64,000 nucleotides of DNA from Nocardia concava NBRC 100430. GTDB lineage: Bacteria > Actinomycetota > Actinomycetes > Mycobacteriales > Mycobacteriaceae. The translations under genes and the position numbers were made by a program. Each line of letters starts with the position of its first letter. The first letter of the stretch is position 1. The notes beneath the pieces were generated by a model, which was not told the origin of the DNA, did not search any database, and worked only from the letters and a program-made list of their open reading frames with translations. Positions 21,459 through 31,800 of the stretch are shown here, in pieces. The stretch spans positions 1 to 64,000 of the forward strand of contig NZ_BAFX01000023.1 of NCBI RefSeq assembly GCF_000308815.1, read 5' to 3'.

Positions 21459-23276
21459 GTGACTGAAAACGACAACAATCGTTGGCCCGGACTGGCCAAG
21501 TTGGCGGGTCAAGGCGGTCTCGAGCTGACCCCGGGTGCGGCGCGCGAGGGTGCGAAGCGGGCGGCCGCAGCGGCGAACGCGCTGACCTACGCCAAGAACT
21601 GCCAGGAATTCCTGACCAAGCACACCGGCTTCAGCGACAACGGCAAGCTCGACCAGATCCTGATCCTCAAGCGGCGCTTCAACGACCAGGCCACCGCCCT
21701 CGGCACGATTCTCGATCACTACACCGACCTGGTGAATGCCATGGCCGACACCATGATCCAGGCCGACAAGACCTACGACGCGGCCGAGAAGGACTCCAAA
21801 ACCAGGTTCAACGACCTGAAGAACTCGGGCGACGCCGCGGATCCCGACGCGACCAAGCCGGGCATCGTCACCGGCAAGATCCCGGATCTCGGCGGGGACG
21901 GCATGCCGCGCGTCGACCAGGACAAGAAGGGCCACCCGGACCTGTACAACATCGCCCACGAACGCGGGCACTACGACGCGATCGATCCGGAGAACCCCTA
22001 CTCCCACGACGATCTCGACTGGTTCTACGAGGCCGGCCAGGGCATGCACCCGCAGACGGTGGCCGACTTCGGCGCCACCTGGACCAAGGTCGCCGAGAAG
22101 GTCGACAAGACCTTCGACGCGCTGACCAAACAGCTCACCGCCATGGTCGACAACAAGGACTGGTCCAGCGCGGGCGCGCAGAGCGCCGTCGACGCGGCCA
22201 ACACCTTCAAGACACAGGCGAGCGAGCTCACCGACGATCTGCGTGCGATGGGGACGAACCTCAACACGGTGTCGGGCTGGCTCGCGAACACCAAGATCAT
22301 GATGCCGCAGAACAAGCCCACCGACTTCGACTACGAGCATTACGACCGCATGGAGCGGATCATCAAGGCCGCGCAGCTCGCGTTCCACAACTGGTACGTG
22401 CCCGGCCTGATCGGCGCGAGCCAGTCGGTGCCGAGGCTCGGCGATCCGACCGCCCCGAAGCCGAAGCTGGACGGTCCCGACCCGCGGTCGAAGGGCGGTG
22501 GCGATCACCGTGGCGGGGGCGACGGTGGATCGAACAAGTTCGCTCCGGGTGGCGGGCCGGGCGCGCATGCCCAGGTACCGCAGCCGAGGAAGGTCGACAC
22601 CGATCCGAACAAGACGGATCCGAAGAAGACGAACCCCGACGGGACCCACCCCGGCGGCACCGACCCGAACGGAAAGAACCCGCACGGCGGCGACTCGAAC
22701 GGCAAGGACCCGAACGGCAAGGACCCGAACGGCACCAATCCCAATGGCTCGAATCCGGATGGCACCAATCCGAATTCGAGCACGAGCGGCCAATCCGGTC
22801 AGGGCATGTCGCAACTCTCGAGCGCGCTGCAACAGGGCATGCAGGGCCTGAGCAGCCTGCAGAACACCAACAAGAAGCAGCAGGACCTGAAGGATCAGCT
22901 GAAGGATTCGCCGCTGGCCAATCTGCTCAACGACCTGAAGAGCCCCGGTGGTGGTGGCCCGGGCGGCGGCGGTCCCGGCGGGGTTCCGGAGAAGCCGGCG
23001 GCGCTGCAACCGGCCAATTCCCGGCTGTTCCCGCGCGCGGCCGTCGCCGAAGGGATCGAGTCAGCCACCGGCGTGGCCTCCCGCGCGGGCGTCGCCTCCG
23101 GCAGCGGCATGGGTGGTATGGGTGGCGGTATGGGCGGCATGGGCCACGGTGGCGGCGGCGCGCACGGCGCCGGCGGCAAGGAACACAAGCGTCCCGAATT
23201 CCTCGATTCCAGCGAGCATTTGGACGAGGCCATGGGTACCGCGCCGATCGTGGCCAAGCCGGTGGTCGAGGGCTGA
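21459..23276 (+). CDS. PPE-like T7SS substrate, 605 aa
   Basis: Starts at GTG 21459 behind a GAGG site. The first ~300 residues form long alpha-helical stretches (LTPGAAREGAKRAAAAANAL, KLDQILILKRRF, SELTDDLRAMGTNLNTVSGW) as in PPE/ESX substrate helical bundles. The rest is Gly/Pro/Asn-rich, with DPNGKDPNG-type repeats from about 22600 to 22780 and a GMGGMGGGMGGMG run. It ends with EHKRPEFLDSSEHLDE and later KPVVEG, a tail resembling non-mycobacterial actinobacterial PPE proteins. The espG gene overlaps its stop codon, which fits an EspG-bound PPE-type client. It lacks an obvious N-terminal PPE tripeptide, so the class is inferred. Confidence 0.65.
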   Translation: MTENDNNRWPGLAKLAGQGGLELTPGAAREGAKRAAAAANALTYAKNCQEFLTKHTGFSDNGKLDQILILKRRFNDQATALGTILDHYTDLVNAMADTMIQADKTYDAAEKDSKTRFNDLKNSGDAADPDATKPGIVTGKIPDLGGDGMPRVDQDKKGHPDLYNIAHERGHYDAIDPENPYSHDDLDWFYEAGQGMHPQTVADFGATWTKVAEKVDKTFDALTKQLTAMVDNKDWSSAGAQSAVDAANTFKTQASELTDDLRAMGTNLNTVSGWLANTKIMMPQNKPTDFDYEHYDRMERIIKAAQLAFHNWYVPGLIGASQSVPRLGDPTAPKPKLDGPDPRSKGGGDHRGGGDGGSNKFAPGGGPGAHAQVPQPRKVDTDPNKTDPKKTNPDGTHPGGTDPNGKNPHGGDSNGKDPNGKDPNGTNPNGSNPDGTNPNSSTSGQSGQGMSQLSSALQQGMQGLSSLQNTNKKQQDLKDQLKDSPLANLLNDLKSPGGGGPGGGGPGGVPEKPAALQPANSRLFPRAAVAEGIESATGVASRAGVASGSGMGGMGGGMGGMGHGGGGAHGAGGKEHKRPEFLDSSEHLDEAMGTAPIVAKPVVEG

Positions 23277-24067
23277 TGCTGAGATCCTGGTCGTTCACCG
23301 ATCTGGAAATGCTGGTGCTGTGGGAGGAACTCGGCGAGGAGCACCTGCCCGAGCCGCTTTTCTTCGCCAGCCGCGCACCGCTGTGGAGCGCCTTCCAGGA
23401 CAGCAAGTTTCGCGCCCGTGACGGTCTGCGCGACCGCGATCCGGACATCGACGAAGTGCTGCGCGTGCTGCACACCCCCGAGGTGCGGGTGGAGGTGCGC
23501 GGTTGGGACGGCATCGACCGGGCCAATCCCGAGGGCAGCATTCGAGCCATCGGTGCGCGCTCCGGTGAGGCCGCCTACCTGCTGGTGCAGCAACCTGGCG
23601 AAACCATCAGGCACGCGGCGGGATTCACCATCACCGAGCTCTGGGCGAACCAGCTGGCCGAGCAGATAGTGGGCCTGCTGCCCGATGCCCCGGCGGGGCA
23701 CGGGAGCGAGATCGTGCTCGCCGAGGCGGAGGACGTCGCGGACACCGAATACGAGTTCGGCCTGTCCCCGGCACACGAGACGCTCGAGGGTGGAATCGTC
23801 GACCGCGCCGCGGAATTCCTGGCCGCCCCCGCCTCCACCATGGGCACCATCGATGTGGTGCAGGGCCGTTCGCGTTTCGGTCCGCGCGGCATCACCCGCC
23901 ATCGCCTGCGGTGGCGCGATCTCGCCGAGGACGGCCGCTATCTGATCACCGCCGACCATCCGCCGATCGCGCTGCCCGCCGATCGCCGCCGCGTGGTGGC
24001 CGAGGTGGAGTTGCGGATCGCCGAGGTGGTCCTGGTCCTCACCGACGAATGGGAGATGAACCAGTGA
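23276..24067 (+). CDS. espG: EspG family ESX secretion-associated chaperone
   Basis: A 263-residue protein whose ATG overlaps the TGA of the PPE-like gene by one base (TGATG), showing translational coupling; in-frame extension upstream runs through the PPE-like gene and is rejected. The N-terminus SWSFTDLEMLVLWEELGEEH followed by PLFFASRAPL, then VRVEVRGWDGIDRA, a PGETIRHAAGFTITEL strand and IVLAEAEDV match the actinobacterial EspG family. EspG proteins are cytosolic chaperones that bind PE-PPE heterodimers and keep them soluble for ESX export. Its presence beside the giants is the strongest link between this island and type VII secretion. No cysteines or membrane segments are apparent. Confidence 0.85.
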   Translation: MLRSWSFTDLEMLVLWEELGEEHLPEPLFFASRAPLWSAFQDSKFRARDGLRDRDPDIDEVLRVLHTPEVRVEVRGWDGIDRANPEGSIRAIGARSGEAAYLLVQQPGETIRHAAGFTITELWANQLAEQIVGLLPDAPAGHGSEIVLAEAEDVADTEYEFGLSPAHETLEGGIVDRAAEFLAAPASTMGTIDVVQGRSRFGPRGITRHRLRWRDLAEDGRYLITADHPPIALPADRRRVVAEVELRIAEVVLVLTDEWEMNQ

Positions 24068-24402
24068 GTGAAGACGACTTCCCGACCGAGTTCACCCTGT
24101 CCTCGCGTACCGGCTCGATTGTGGTGACCACCACCGAACAGGGTCTGCCCCGGGCGATTTCGGTGGAGCGCGATCAACTGCGCGGCGATCCGGAGCTGTT
24201 GGCCGCCGACATCCTGCGCCTGTGCCGCCAGTCCGCGGCGCGCGCCGGGATCGAGCGGCGCGCCCAGCTGAAGGCCGCCGGGCTGGCCCCGGAACTCTTG
24301 GCGCTGACCGGTCTGCCGACCGCCGAGGAGGTCACCCGGCAGGAGTACGTGGAGGAGCAGGAGTACGAGACCGAGCCCGAGAGCTGGCTGCGCCCGATCT
24401 GA
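24064..24402 (+). CDS. EspD/DUF2694-like (YbaB-like) small T7SS-associated protein
   Basis: 112 residues; the GTG at 24064 overlaps the espG stop by four bases (GTGA), and an in-frame upstream extension into espG is rejected. The core FTLSSRTGSIVVTTTEQGLP, LLAADILRLCRQSAARAGIE and RRAQLKAAG resembles the short YbaB-like proteins (EspD, EspH, DUF2694) found with ESX substrates. The acidic tail carries two EQEYE-type segments. It probably helps stabilise the substrates made by the same operon; the exact role of the family is poorly known. Confidence 0.65.
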   Translation: MSEDDFPTEFTLSSRTGSIVVTTTEQGLPRAISVERDQLRGDPELLAADILRLCRQSAARAGIERRAQLKAAGLAPELLALTGLPTAEEVTRQEYVEEQEYETEPESWLRPI

Positions 24403-24426
24403 GCCGACCCCGGCTGCACTCGCGCA

Positions 24427-24496
24427 TCCGGTTAGGGTGTTCCCGTTCGACCAGAGGCCGACCGGCCGTGTCCTGACCCCCGCGACGGAGTAGACG
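24427..24496 (+). promoter_or_regulatory. Conserved promoter-like leader of YwqK-like gene 1
   Basis: A segment with ATCCGGTTA, GTGTTCCCGTTCGACC and CGCGACGGAGTAG is almost the same as that upstream of the second YwqK-like gene (42037-42108). TAGGGT at 24433-24438 and TATTGT at 42045-42050 stand in the same place and fit an actinobacterial -10 (TAnnnT). No convincing -35 is seen. Conservation outside coding DNA suggests each YwqK-like gene has its own promoter. Confidence 0.5.
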
Positions 24497-24847
24497 ATGC
24501 GAATCAGCCACGATCAGGTGGAGCTCGACGACTACGGGCGCACCTGCTACGAGGACGAGCCCTACACCGGGGAAGTCGAGAAGTACGCGGACAACGGGCA
24601 ACTGGTACTTCTGTTCAACTACGCCGACGGTGTGGAAGACGGGCCGCAGCGGGAATGGTGGCCGGACGGCTCCAAGCGGTCGGAGGGCGTCACCCGCATG
24701 GGCGCCGCGGTGGGGGAGTGGCAGCACTGGTACGAGAACGGTCAGCTGAAGGAGCGGGTGGTGCTCGACGACAACGGCCTGCTGCTGGCCAGACAGCGCT
24801 GGACCGCCGACGGTGAGCTGACCATGGACAAGACGACTCGTCGCTGA
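24497..24847 (+). CDS. YwqK-type MORN-repeat antitoxin/immunity protein (copy 1)
   Basis: 116 residues from ATG 24497, behind a GGAG site. It contains MORN-2-type repeats of the form Y-x-D/E-N-G-Q-L with G-x-W and G-x-x-x-G-x-W/E-W patterns: YADNGQLVLLFNY, GPQREWWPDGSKRSEGV and VGEWQHWYENGQLKERV. This is the layout of the YwqK family, which in Bacillus is encoded with the YwqJ deaminase toxin. Giant 2, whose gene cluster starts just downstream, carries two YwqJ-like deaminase domains, so a cognate immunity role is likely but inferred. No signal peptide is seen, which suggests action in the cytosol. Confidence 0.8.
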   Translation: MRISHDQVELDDYGRTCYEDEPYTGEVEKYADNGQLVLLFNYADGVEDGPQREWWPDGSKRSEGVTRMGAAVGEWQHWYENGQLKERVVLDDNGLLLARQRWTADGELTMDKTTRR

Positions 24848-24962
24848 GAGACACCGTGGAATCCCCTGCAGAGCAGGCCTGATCCGGGTGACGGTGCGGG
24901 CGGTGTCGGCGTTCGGGGCGATGGCCGATCGGCTATCCCCTGCTCGAAACGACACTGTCCGT

Positions 24963-24968
24963 TAATAT
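24963..24968 (+). promoter_or_regulatory. Putative -10 (TAATAT) for the WXG100-YbaB-giant 2 operon
   Basis: TAATAT at 24963-24968 lies in an unusually AT-rich patch within the 161-base gap before the WXG100 gene and 40 bases upstream of its ATG. The gap separates it from the rightward operon upstream. No strong -35 hexamer is visible at the proper distance, so only the -10 is proposed. Confidence 0.45.
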
Positions 24969-25008
24969 TCCGTCTACTGGGTGGTTGCCGGCTGAAAGGG
25001 TTCTGATC

Positions 25009-25332
25009 ATGGGTGGCGGTCGATTGCATTCCTACCAGGACCTTTTGACGAAGGCCTCGCAGAAGACCGGCGAGGTGCGCGACGGCATCAAGGGCGTGGT
25101 GGACGGATTCACCTCGCAGGCCGACGGATTGGGCACGCCGTGGGGCAACGATTCGCTCGGCCGCCAGTTCGCCGAGGGCGACCAGGGCTACAAGGCCAGC
25201 ATGAAGAACATCGTCGAGGGCGCCCGGAACATGGCCGGGACGTTCGGCAACTTCTCCAAAACACAGCAGGAGTCGGCGGACAAGCTGGGGAGCATGGACC
25301 AGGCCAACCGCGAGGGATTCCAGGGCCGCTGA
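25009..25332 (+). CDS. WXG100-family T7SS protein (EsxA/B-like), copy 1
   Basis: 107 residues from ATG 25009, with an AAGGG site about eight bases upstream; an upstream in-frame TTG has no ribosome site. The helix-turn-helix shape with TPWGNDSLGRQFAEGDQGY at the turn is the WXG signature in a P-W-G form. The family makes small alpha-hairpin dimers secreted with their partner effector by ESX/T7SS. Its stop overlaps the start of the YbaB-like gene, and giant 2 follows 32 bases after that, so the three are co-transcribed. A similar WXG100 plus YbaB pair (57588-56757, reverse) lies near giant 3. Confidence 0.85.
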   Translation: MGGGRLHSYQDLLTKASQKTGEVRDGIKGVVDGFTSQADGLGTPWGNDSLGRQFAEGDQGYKASMKNIVEGARNMAGTFGNFSKTQQESADKLGSMDQANREGFQGR

Positions 25333-25832
25333 TGTCCAACGAACAGCGCAAATCCGACCTGGCCGAGATCCTCGACGGCTTCGCCGATCAGATGCGCACC
25401 ATCGCGCAGTTGCAGCAGGAACGCGCCGCGGTGACCGCCTCGGCCGCGGTGCGCGGCAAGCGGGTGACGGTGACGGTGAACGCCGACGGCACGGTGATCG
25501 AGACCCGATTCGGTTCCGGTATCGAGGATCTCGACTATCCCGAGATCGCCAAGGCGGTGACCGAGGCCGCGCAGCAGGCCGCCGCCGAGGCGGCCCGGCG
25601 CAGCCGGGAGATCATGGCGCCGGTGACGCAGACCCGGAATCGACTACCCAAGCTTGCCGACCTGGTGCCCGGGATGCCGGACCTGAGCAAGGAACTGGCG
25701 GTTCCGCCGCCCCCGGTGGTGTCCACCGCGCCACCGAAATCGCCGGAGCGCCTGCGCGGTTACAGCGCGAACGATCCGAATGCCGATGCGGCACAGTCGC
25801 GACCTGGCGGGGCCACCGATACCGGATGGTGA
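25332..25832 (+). CDS. YbaB/EbfC-like protein, copy 1
   Basis: 166 residues; the ATG at 25332 shares a base with the preceding TGA. The core (VTVTVNADGTVIETRFGSG, AKAVTEAAQQAAAEAARR) is the YbaB/EbfC fold, followed by a Pro-rich tail with KLADLVPGMPDLSKE and PKSPERLRGYS. YbaB-like proteins of actinomycetes often accompany ESX substrates. The paralogue at 56757-57260 has the same tail motif (LIDGLPDLTEQ, PNSPERQ), so the tail is a conserved part of this subfamily. It probably works as a cytosolic chaperone or adaptor for the giant effector; a direct DNA-binding role is the alternative. Confidence 0.8.
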   Translation: MSNEQRKSDLAEILDGFADQMRTIAQLQQERAAVTASAAVRGKRVTVTVNADGTVIETRFGSGIEDLDYPEIAKAVTEAAQQAAAEAARRSREIMAPVTQTRNRLPKLADLVPGMPDLSKELAVPPPPVVSTAPPKSPERLRGYSANDPNADAAQSRPGGATDTGW

Positions 25833-25864
25833 GACGACCGCACGAGGCGGCGGGGTAACCGAAC

Positions 25865-28800
25865 ATGGCCCTGGAACTGCCCTCAGAACTCGAATGGCTG
25901 GGCTGGCTCGTCGGGATGGAATGGCCCGAGGGCAACGAAGACCAGATGTGGGATCTGGCGCGCTACTGGAAGGACGCCGCCGAAGGTCTGCGTAACCAGG
26001 TTTCGGGCATCGACGCGGCCAAATCCGCCACGCTGGCCGCGTATATCGACGGCGACGGCCGCGAGAACATGGCCAAGACCTTCGACCTGCTGGCCGGCGT
26101 CGGGGGGAAGCAGGACGGCAATACCTCGATCCTGGACCTGGCGGGTTTCTTCGATCAGCTCGGTGATTCGGTGCACGACACCGGCACCGAGATCGAGTCG
26201 ACCAAGCTCATGTTCTATTCGTCGCTGGCCATCCTGGCGATCGAAATAGCGATCGCCTGGATCTTCCCGCCCACCGCCCCGGCGGAGGAGGCGGCCGCGG
26301 TGGCCGGCACGCGCATCGCGGTACGCCTGATCGCCAGACGAGCGCTCACCGCCATCGAGGAATATGTCGGCAAGCTGATCGGCTCGACGCTCGCGAAATT
26401 CGTGGTGCGGCATTTCGTACTGGACGCCGGGCTGGGCATGCTGCAGGAAGGCGGCATCGAGGCCTACCAGGTGGCGGCCGGACATCGCAAGAGCATGGAC
26501 TGGGGCAGGATCGGCGTCACCGGGGTCAGCGCCGGCGTCGGCGGTCTGGTGGGCGGCAAGGCCGGCGAGATGATCGGCGGCGCGCTGGCCAAGACCGAGA
26601 TGAACCACTTCATGTCCGCCGCCCTCACCGGCGCGGGCGCCGGATTGGCCGGTGCGGGTGCGGGATTCCTGGCGGGGACGGGCACGCAGTTCGGGCTGGA
26701 TCTGGTCAACCACGGGTGGGACGAGGCCGTCAAGAACGCGGGCAACGCCTTCACCCATTTCGACCCCCGCATGCTCACCGCGGGTGTGTCCAATGGCGGC
26801 ATGTCCGGCTTGAATCACGCCGGCGTGCAACGCTTCCAGGAACACGTCGCGGCCCGGACGGCGGGTGTTCCGACCGACTTCGCGAATATCGGCGCCCGCC
26901 AGGACGGGAACGGAGTCTCCGGCAATCCCGGTCATACCGGCGGAGCCGATACCGGGGGTCCCCAGACCCACCCCGCCGGATTCTCGGGTGACTCGGGCGA
27001 TCACTCCACTGGCGCCCGCCCCACCGGCGACGGCAGCACCGCGCGCCCCGAGGGCGGCGACACCGGCGGCGGCGTGACCACCGACAGCCGCGGCCGGGAG
27101 AACGCCACCCCGACCGATGGCCAGACCGCCACCGGCGGCCAGGGTCAAACCACCGGCGGCGACCACGGCCAGACCTCTCCGGCCGGGACCCCCACCACCA
27201 CGGGCGAAACCCACGGGACTCAGCCGCACGCGAGCGCCGGCGAAACCAACGGCTCGGTCGAATCCGGCGTGCAGGCGGGCAAACACGAAGCTCCCGCACC
27301 GACTTCCGATCCGTCGAACACCACCGGCTCCGCGCCGCAGGCCGCCGCTCCCGTGGCGCAGGGCTCGGGCCCGGCGCAGTCCGCTCCCGCCGGCGGTGCC
27401 CCCGCGGCGGAGGCGAAGGCAACCCCGTCGTCGCAGTCCAACTCCGCTTCCCAGCCCGGATCGTCCACCGACAGCGGTCGCCAGCCTGCCTCCGCCCAGA
27501 CCTCCGGGCGGGCCGAGACCTCCACCGGTGCAACAGATTCTGGTCCCGCTCCGGCCGAGTCCGGAGCTCCGGGTGCGAGCGCGCCCGGCGACATGCATGC
27601 GTCCGCCTCCACCACGCCCGCGCCCGCGGATTCCGCCGCCGGTGCAGATACGGGCCACGGCGCCTCCGGCCGAGCCGGCGGTGCGGGTGCGGGTGTGGCC
27701 CACGATTCTCCCGCGGGCGTATCCACCGGCCCCGCAGCCCGTGTGGACACCGCGATCGCCGCCTCGAGCACCACGGCGGCCCCGGCGACCACCGGTTCCG
27801 CCGCGCCCGGTGCCCCCCAACATGTCGCGGGCACTCCCGAACCCAGGACCGCCGCCCCCGAGTCCCGCACGCCCGGTACCGACCAGCCCCGCACCGCCGC
27901 CCCCGAGCCCCGCCCGGCCGCGCCGGGTCCCCGCGCGGGCGAGGCCGCCGGTGCGCGCCCCGAGGCTCCGCGGACGGAAGATGCTCGCCCCCAAGCGGAT
28001 ACGGACACCCGTTCGCCCGAGGCCACGGTTCGACCGGGCGAAGAACCCCCGGCCGCCCGCCCCGAGTCCCCCGAACCCGTCAGCCCGCACGAGGAATCGC
28101 AGCCCCGTCCGGTGTCGGACGAGACCCACGAACCCGCTCGAGCTGACGACCCAGCCGCCAGGCCCGATGATCCAGCCGCCAGGTCCGATGATCCGGCGGC
28201 TCGGCGCGACGACCCGGTCGAGCCCTCCGATGCCGAACATGGTGCGGAGCAGCGGGATTCCGGTCGCGACACGGAGCAGCCCACCGAGAAGCCCCGATCC
28301 ACCGAGCCCGAGAATCCGCCCACCGCCGATCACGAGCAGCCGCAATCGCGCCCCGACCGGGACGAGGTTCCGCGCGAGACCACCGATCGGCCTGCGGAGC
28401 AGCAAGATTCGAAGCGCCCGGGCACGGACCACGGCCCGCTGGAAGAGCCGAACGCCACCACCGACCGCCCGGACGCGGTCACCGATCGCGGCGAGCCGGT
28501 CTCTGATCGTCCGGCGTCGACCACTGATCGACCCGAGTCCACCACTGATCGCACGGAGTCCACCACTGATCGCGCGGATTCCACCACCGACCGCGGCGAG
28601 CCGACCCCGGATCGCGGCGAGATCACCGGCGAGCGGACGGAACAGCCTGCGCCGGTGGCGGATTCACCCGAGGCGAAGGCACCGTCGGAGCATCCCGGCG
28701 ATACCGCCGTGGGCCCGCGCTCGACCGAGGCGCACCCCGGATCCGAGCCGTCGGCGTCGGGGGAGCAGCCGCGCGAGCGTGACCGCGATGGGCACTCCGA

Positions 28801-31800
28801 GCGCGACGCGCCCGCGGATGGCCTGCTGGTCGCACCGATTCCCGTGGGAGACCACGCGGTGCCGCGTGCCGCCGAGCATGAATCCCGGCGCGGTCCGGAG
28901 GGCGAGCACCCCCGGGAGCCCGCGGCCGGCGACCACACCGCCGGTCCCCGTGAGCCTGCCGAAGCGCCCGCCGAGGGGCGTGCCGGTCGCCCCGAGCGCG
29001 GCGACGGCACGGCCGAGCATCCGGGCACCCTGGACGAGCCCACCGATACCACTGCGGCACACCATGATTCGGAGGATCCCGCGCCGAAGGAAGAGCCGCG
29101 CGGCAACTGCGGCGTCATGTCGCTGGAACGGCTCAGGGAGCTGACCGGCAATGATTCGATCCAGGTGCCCGAGCACGAGATCGGCCCGGAGGGCATCACC
29201 GCCAAGCAGTTGGTGGCGGCGGCGGGCGGCAAGCTGCTCACCTTCGAGGGCCACGATGCCATCGCCGCCCGACTGCTCGAGCTGGGCTCCGGTTCCGCGG
29301 CCCTGGTGGTGGATCACTACGCCGGTCCCGTCGACGAGCACGGTGTCGGCGCGCACGCCTACCTGCTGGTCAACGAGGGCGGCGAGATCGTCGTCAAGGA
29401 CCCGGCGGCGGGCCGCGAGCACGGCTATCCGCCGATCGTCCCGGTGGAGACCAAGGGCACCCACGCGATCCTTTTCAAGGCCGACGGCACCGCCCACGAT
29501 CCCCTCGACCTCCGCACCCGCCACAATCTCGACCCCAGATTCGCACCCCAGCCCAAGCCTCAATCCGCCGAGCCCAAACCTGAAACCGCTCGGGCCGCAC
29601 CGGATTCCGCTGAGCGGCCGAAGGCGCGTGAGGCCGCCGCTGCCGAGGAGCTGGCGCGGATCGGCAAGGAGCCGGAGTCCGGCGAGTCGCATCAACCGGC
29701 CGAGGACGAGCACGGCGGCGCGAATCACGAACCCGACCACACTCCCGGGGACGACTCGGACCATGAGCCGCGTAAGGCGCCGTCGGCGGGTGAGAAGCTC
29801 GAACATCCGATCACGCTGACCGATGAGGTCTCCGATCCCGGTCGCCCGCAGCGCATCGACGATCCGAACTACCTGGCGGATCAGGCGCGCGGCGCGATTG
29901 TGGAGGAGATCGATCCGAACGGTCCGCGGGTCCAGAAGGATGAGAACGGTCTGATCCGTTCCATCGACGGCAGGCCGGTCCACGACTATGTGGGCGATCT
30001 GTCCCGCGCTCGCGCCGAGGCGCATGCGGCGGCTCGGCTTCAGGGCGAGGGCCCGTGCAGTGCGGTGGCGATCGATCTGCGCACCGGCCTGATCACCGAG
30101 GGCATCAACGGTTTCACGTTCGACGTGATCGATGATGCCCACCTGCATCCGCTGTTGGGTGAGAACTTCCGTGCGCTGGGTGATTACGAGCACCCGGTCA
30201 TGAAGGCCGAGGGTGAGGTCCTCACCAAGAAGGTCAAGGGGGGATTGCAGGAGGATGTGAAGTTCGAGGGTCGCGCCCATTTCGACGCGCCGCTGCGGCA
30301 CGCGGAGGTCAAGGCGGTCAACGAACTGTTGTGGGCGCGTCAGCGTGAGCACGAGCAGCAGTGGCGCGATGCGGGTCATGAGGGTGACCCGCCGCCGTTG
30401 GGCCGGGATGTGCTCAAGGAGATGCGTTTTGATCCGCGTTGGCTCCAGAACACCCAGCGTCAGGCGATCGGCGAGCCGGCCCCGGCATGTGCCAACTGCA
30501 GTTCGATGCTGCACGACGTCCCCAGCTACTGCGGTCGAAACGAGTTCGTCCCGGGGGATTACCGCCTCAACGAAACAGGCGGCAAGGTCGACGCGTATCG
30601 CGAACCCGACTCGATTCCGGGCATCGCCGGTGTGCGCGAGCCCGAGGGCCACGAACCTGCCGATCACCACGCGTCGGAAGGGCCCCCGGATCCGGAGCAT
30701 GCTCCTTCTGCTGATCACGTTGCAGACCAGAACGATTCCTGGTCCGGCCTGAGTCGTGACGAGGTCAAGCAGCGGCTCGAGGGGAGTGGAGAAGGCGAAT
30801 TCGGCCTGCACACAGCAGGTTTCGACAATCCGGACTTGCCCCACGAGTACGCCCGCGAGTACGGCCGCGCGGTCGAGGAGATGCGGCGGCGGTATCCGGA
30901 TGTCCGACTGGGGTCGGTCGAGATCGGCCCGATCGACGCCGCCCCGGAAGCGTTCGCGGCGACATGGGCCAACCGGGACGAGACCGGGCGGATGGGCGCG
31001 GATCGGATCGTGTTCAACGAGCGCTATGCCACCGATCCGGAGGCCTTCACCGCCCGCATGCAGGAGAAGATCGACGCGGGCCGGTACGCGCCGGGCATCG
31101 GAGAGCGCCCGCTGTATGGCGCGATCGTGCACGAATACGGGCACGTGGTGGAGATGAACGGTCAGCGCACGGCCCGTCATGAGGCGGCGGATGTCCTGCT
31201 CGGTCACTTCGAGGCCGTCTACGGCACCCGGGACCCGGAGCTGTTCGATCATTGGCTGAAGCAGCTGCCCGGCTATGCCTTCGACGAGCACGGGCATCTG
31301 AACCCGCCGGAGGCGCTGGCCGAGGCGTTCCGCGATGTGGAGATGAACGGCCACAACGCCAGCGAACCCGCGCAGGTCCTGCATCGATTGCTGACCATCA
31401 GCACCGATGATGTCGCGAGCGCGGCCGCTCGCGACCATGGTGTCCCGCTGCCCGACCGAACCCCTTCGCCCCGAGCGGATTCCACCCCCGACCAGATGTC
31501 GCCCGGCGAGCACTCCGCCGGCGACCCGCACGAAAACCGCAGCACCCCGGGAACTTCCGACCCCAACGAGCACTGGCTCGAGCGCCAGGAGGCCATCCAG
31601 GCCGACTGGAGCGCCCGCCAAGAAGTCGAGCACGCCGCCTGGCTGCGGGAACAGGCCGAACACTATCCTCCCGGCTCCCTGGATCGCCGTCTCGCGGACC
31701 TGCGCGCGGAGCACGCCGAGGCGCTGGCCCGCATCGCCCGCGATCGCGCGGACTATCTCTGGGAGGCCGCGGGCGGTCGCGACGAGAACGCCTCGCACGC

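Noticed and set aside
21482..24067. A longer form of espG starting at 21482
   Set aside because: The added part lies across the PPE-like gene and has shifted-frame composition; ATG 23276 is coupled to the upstream stop.
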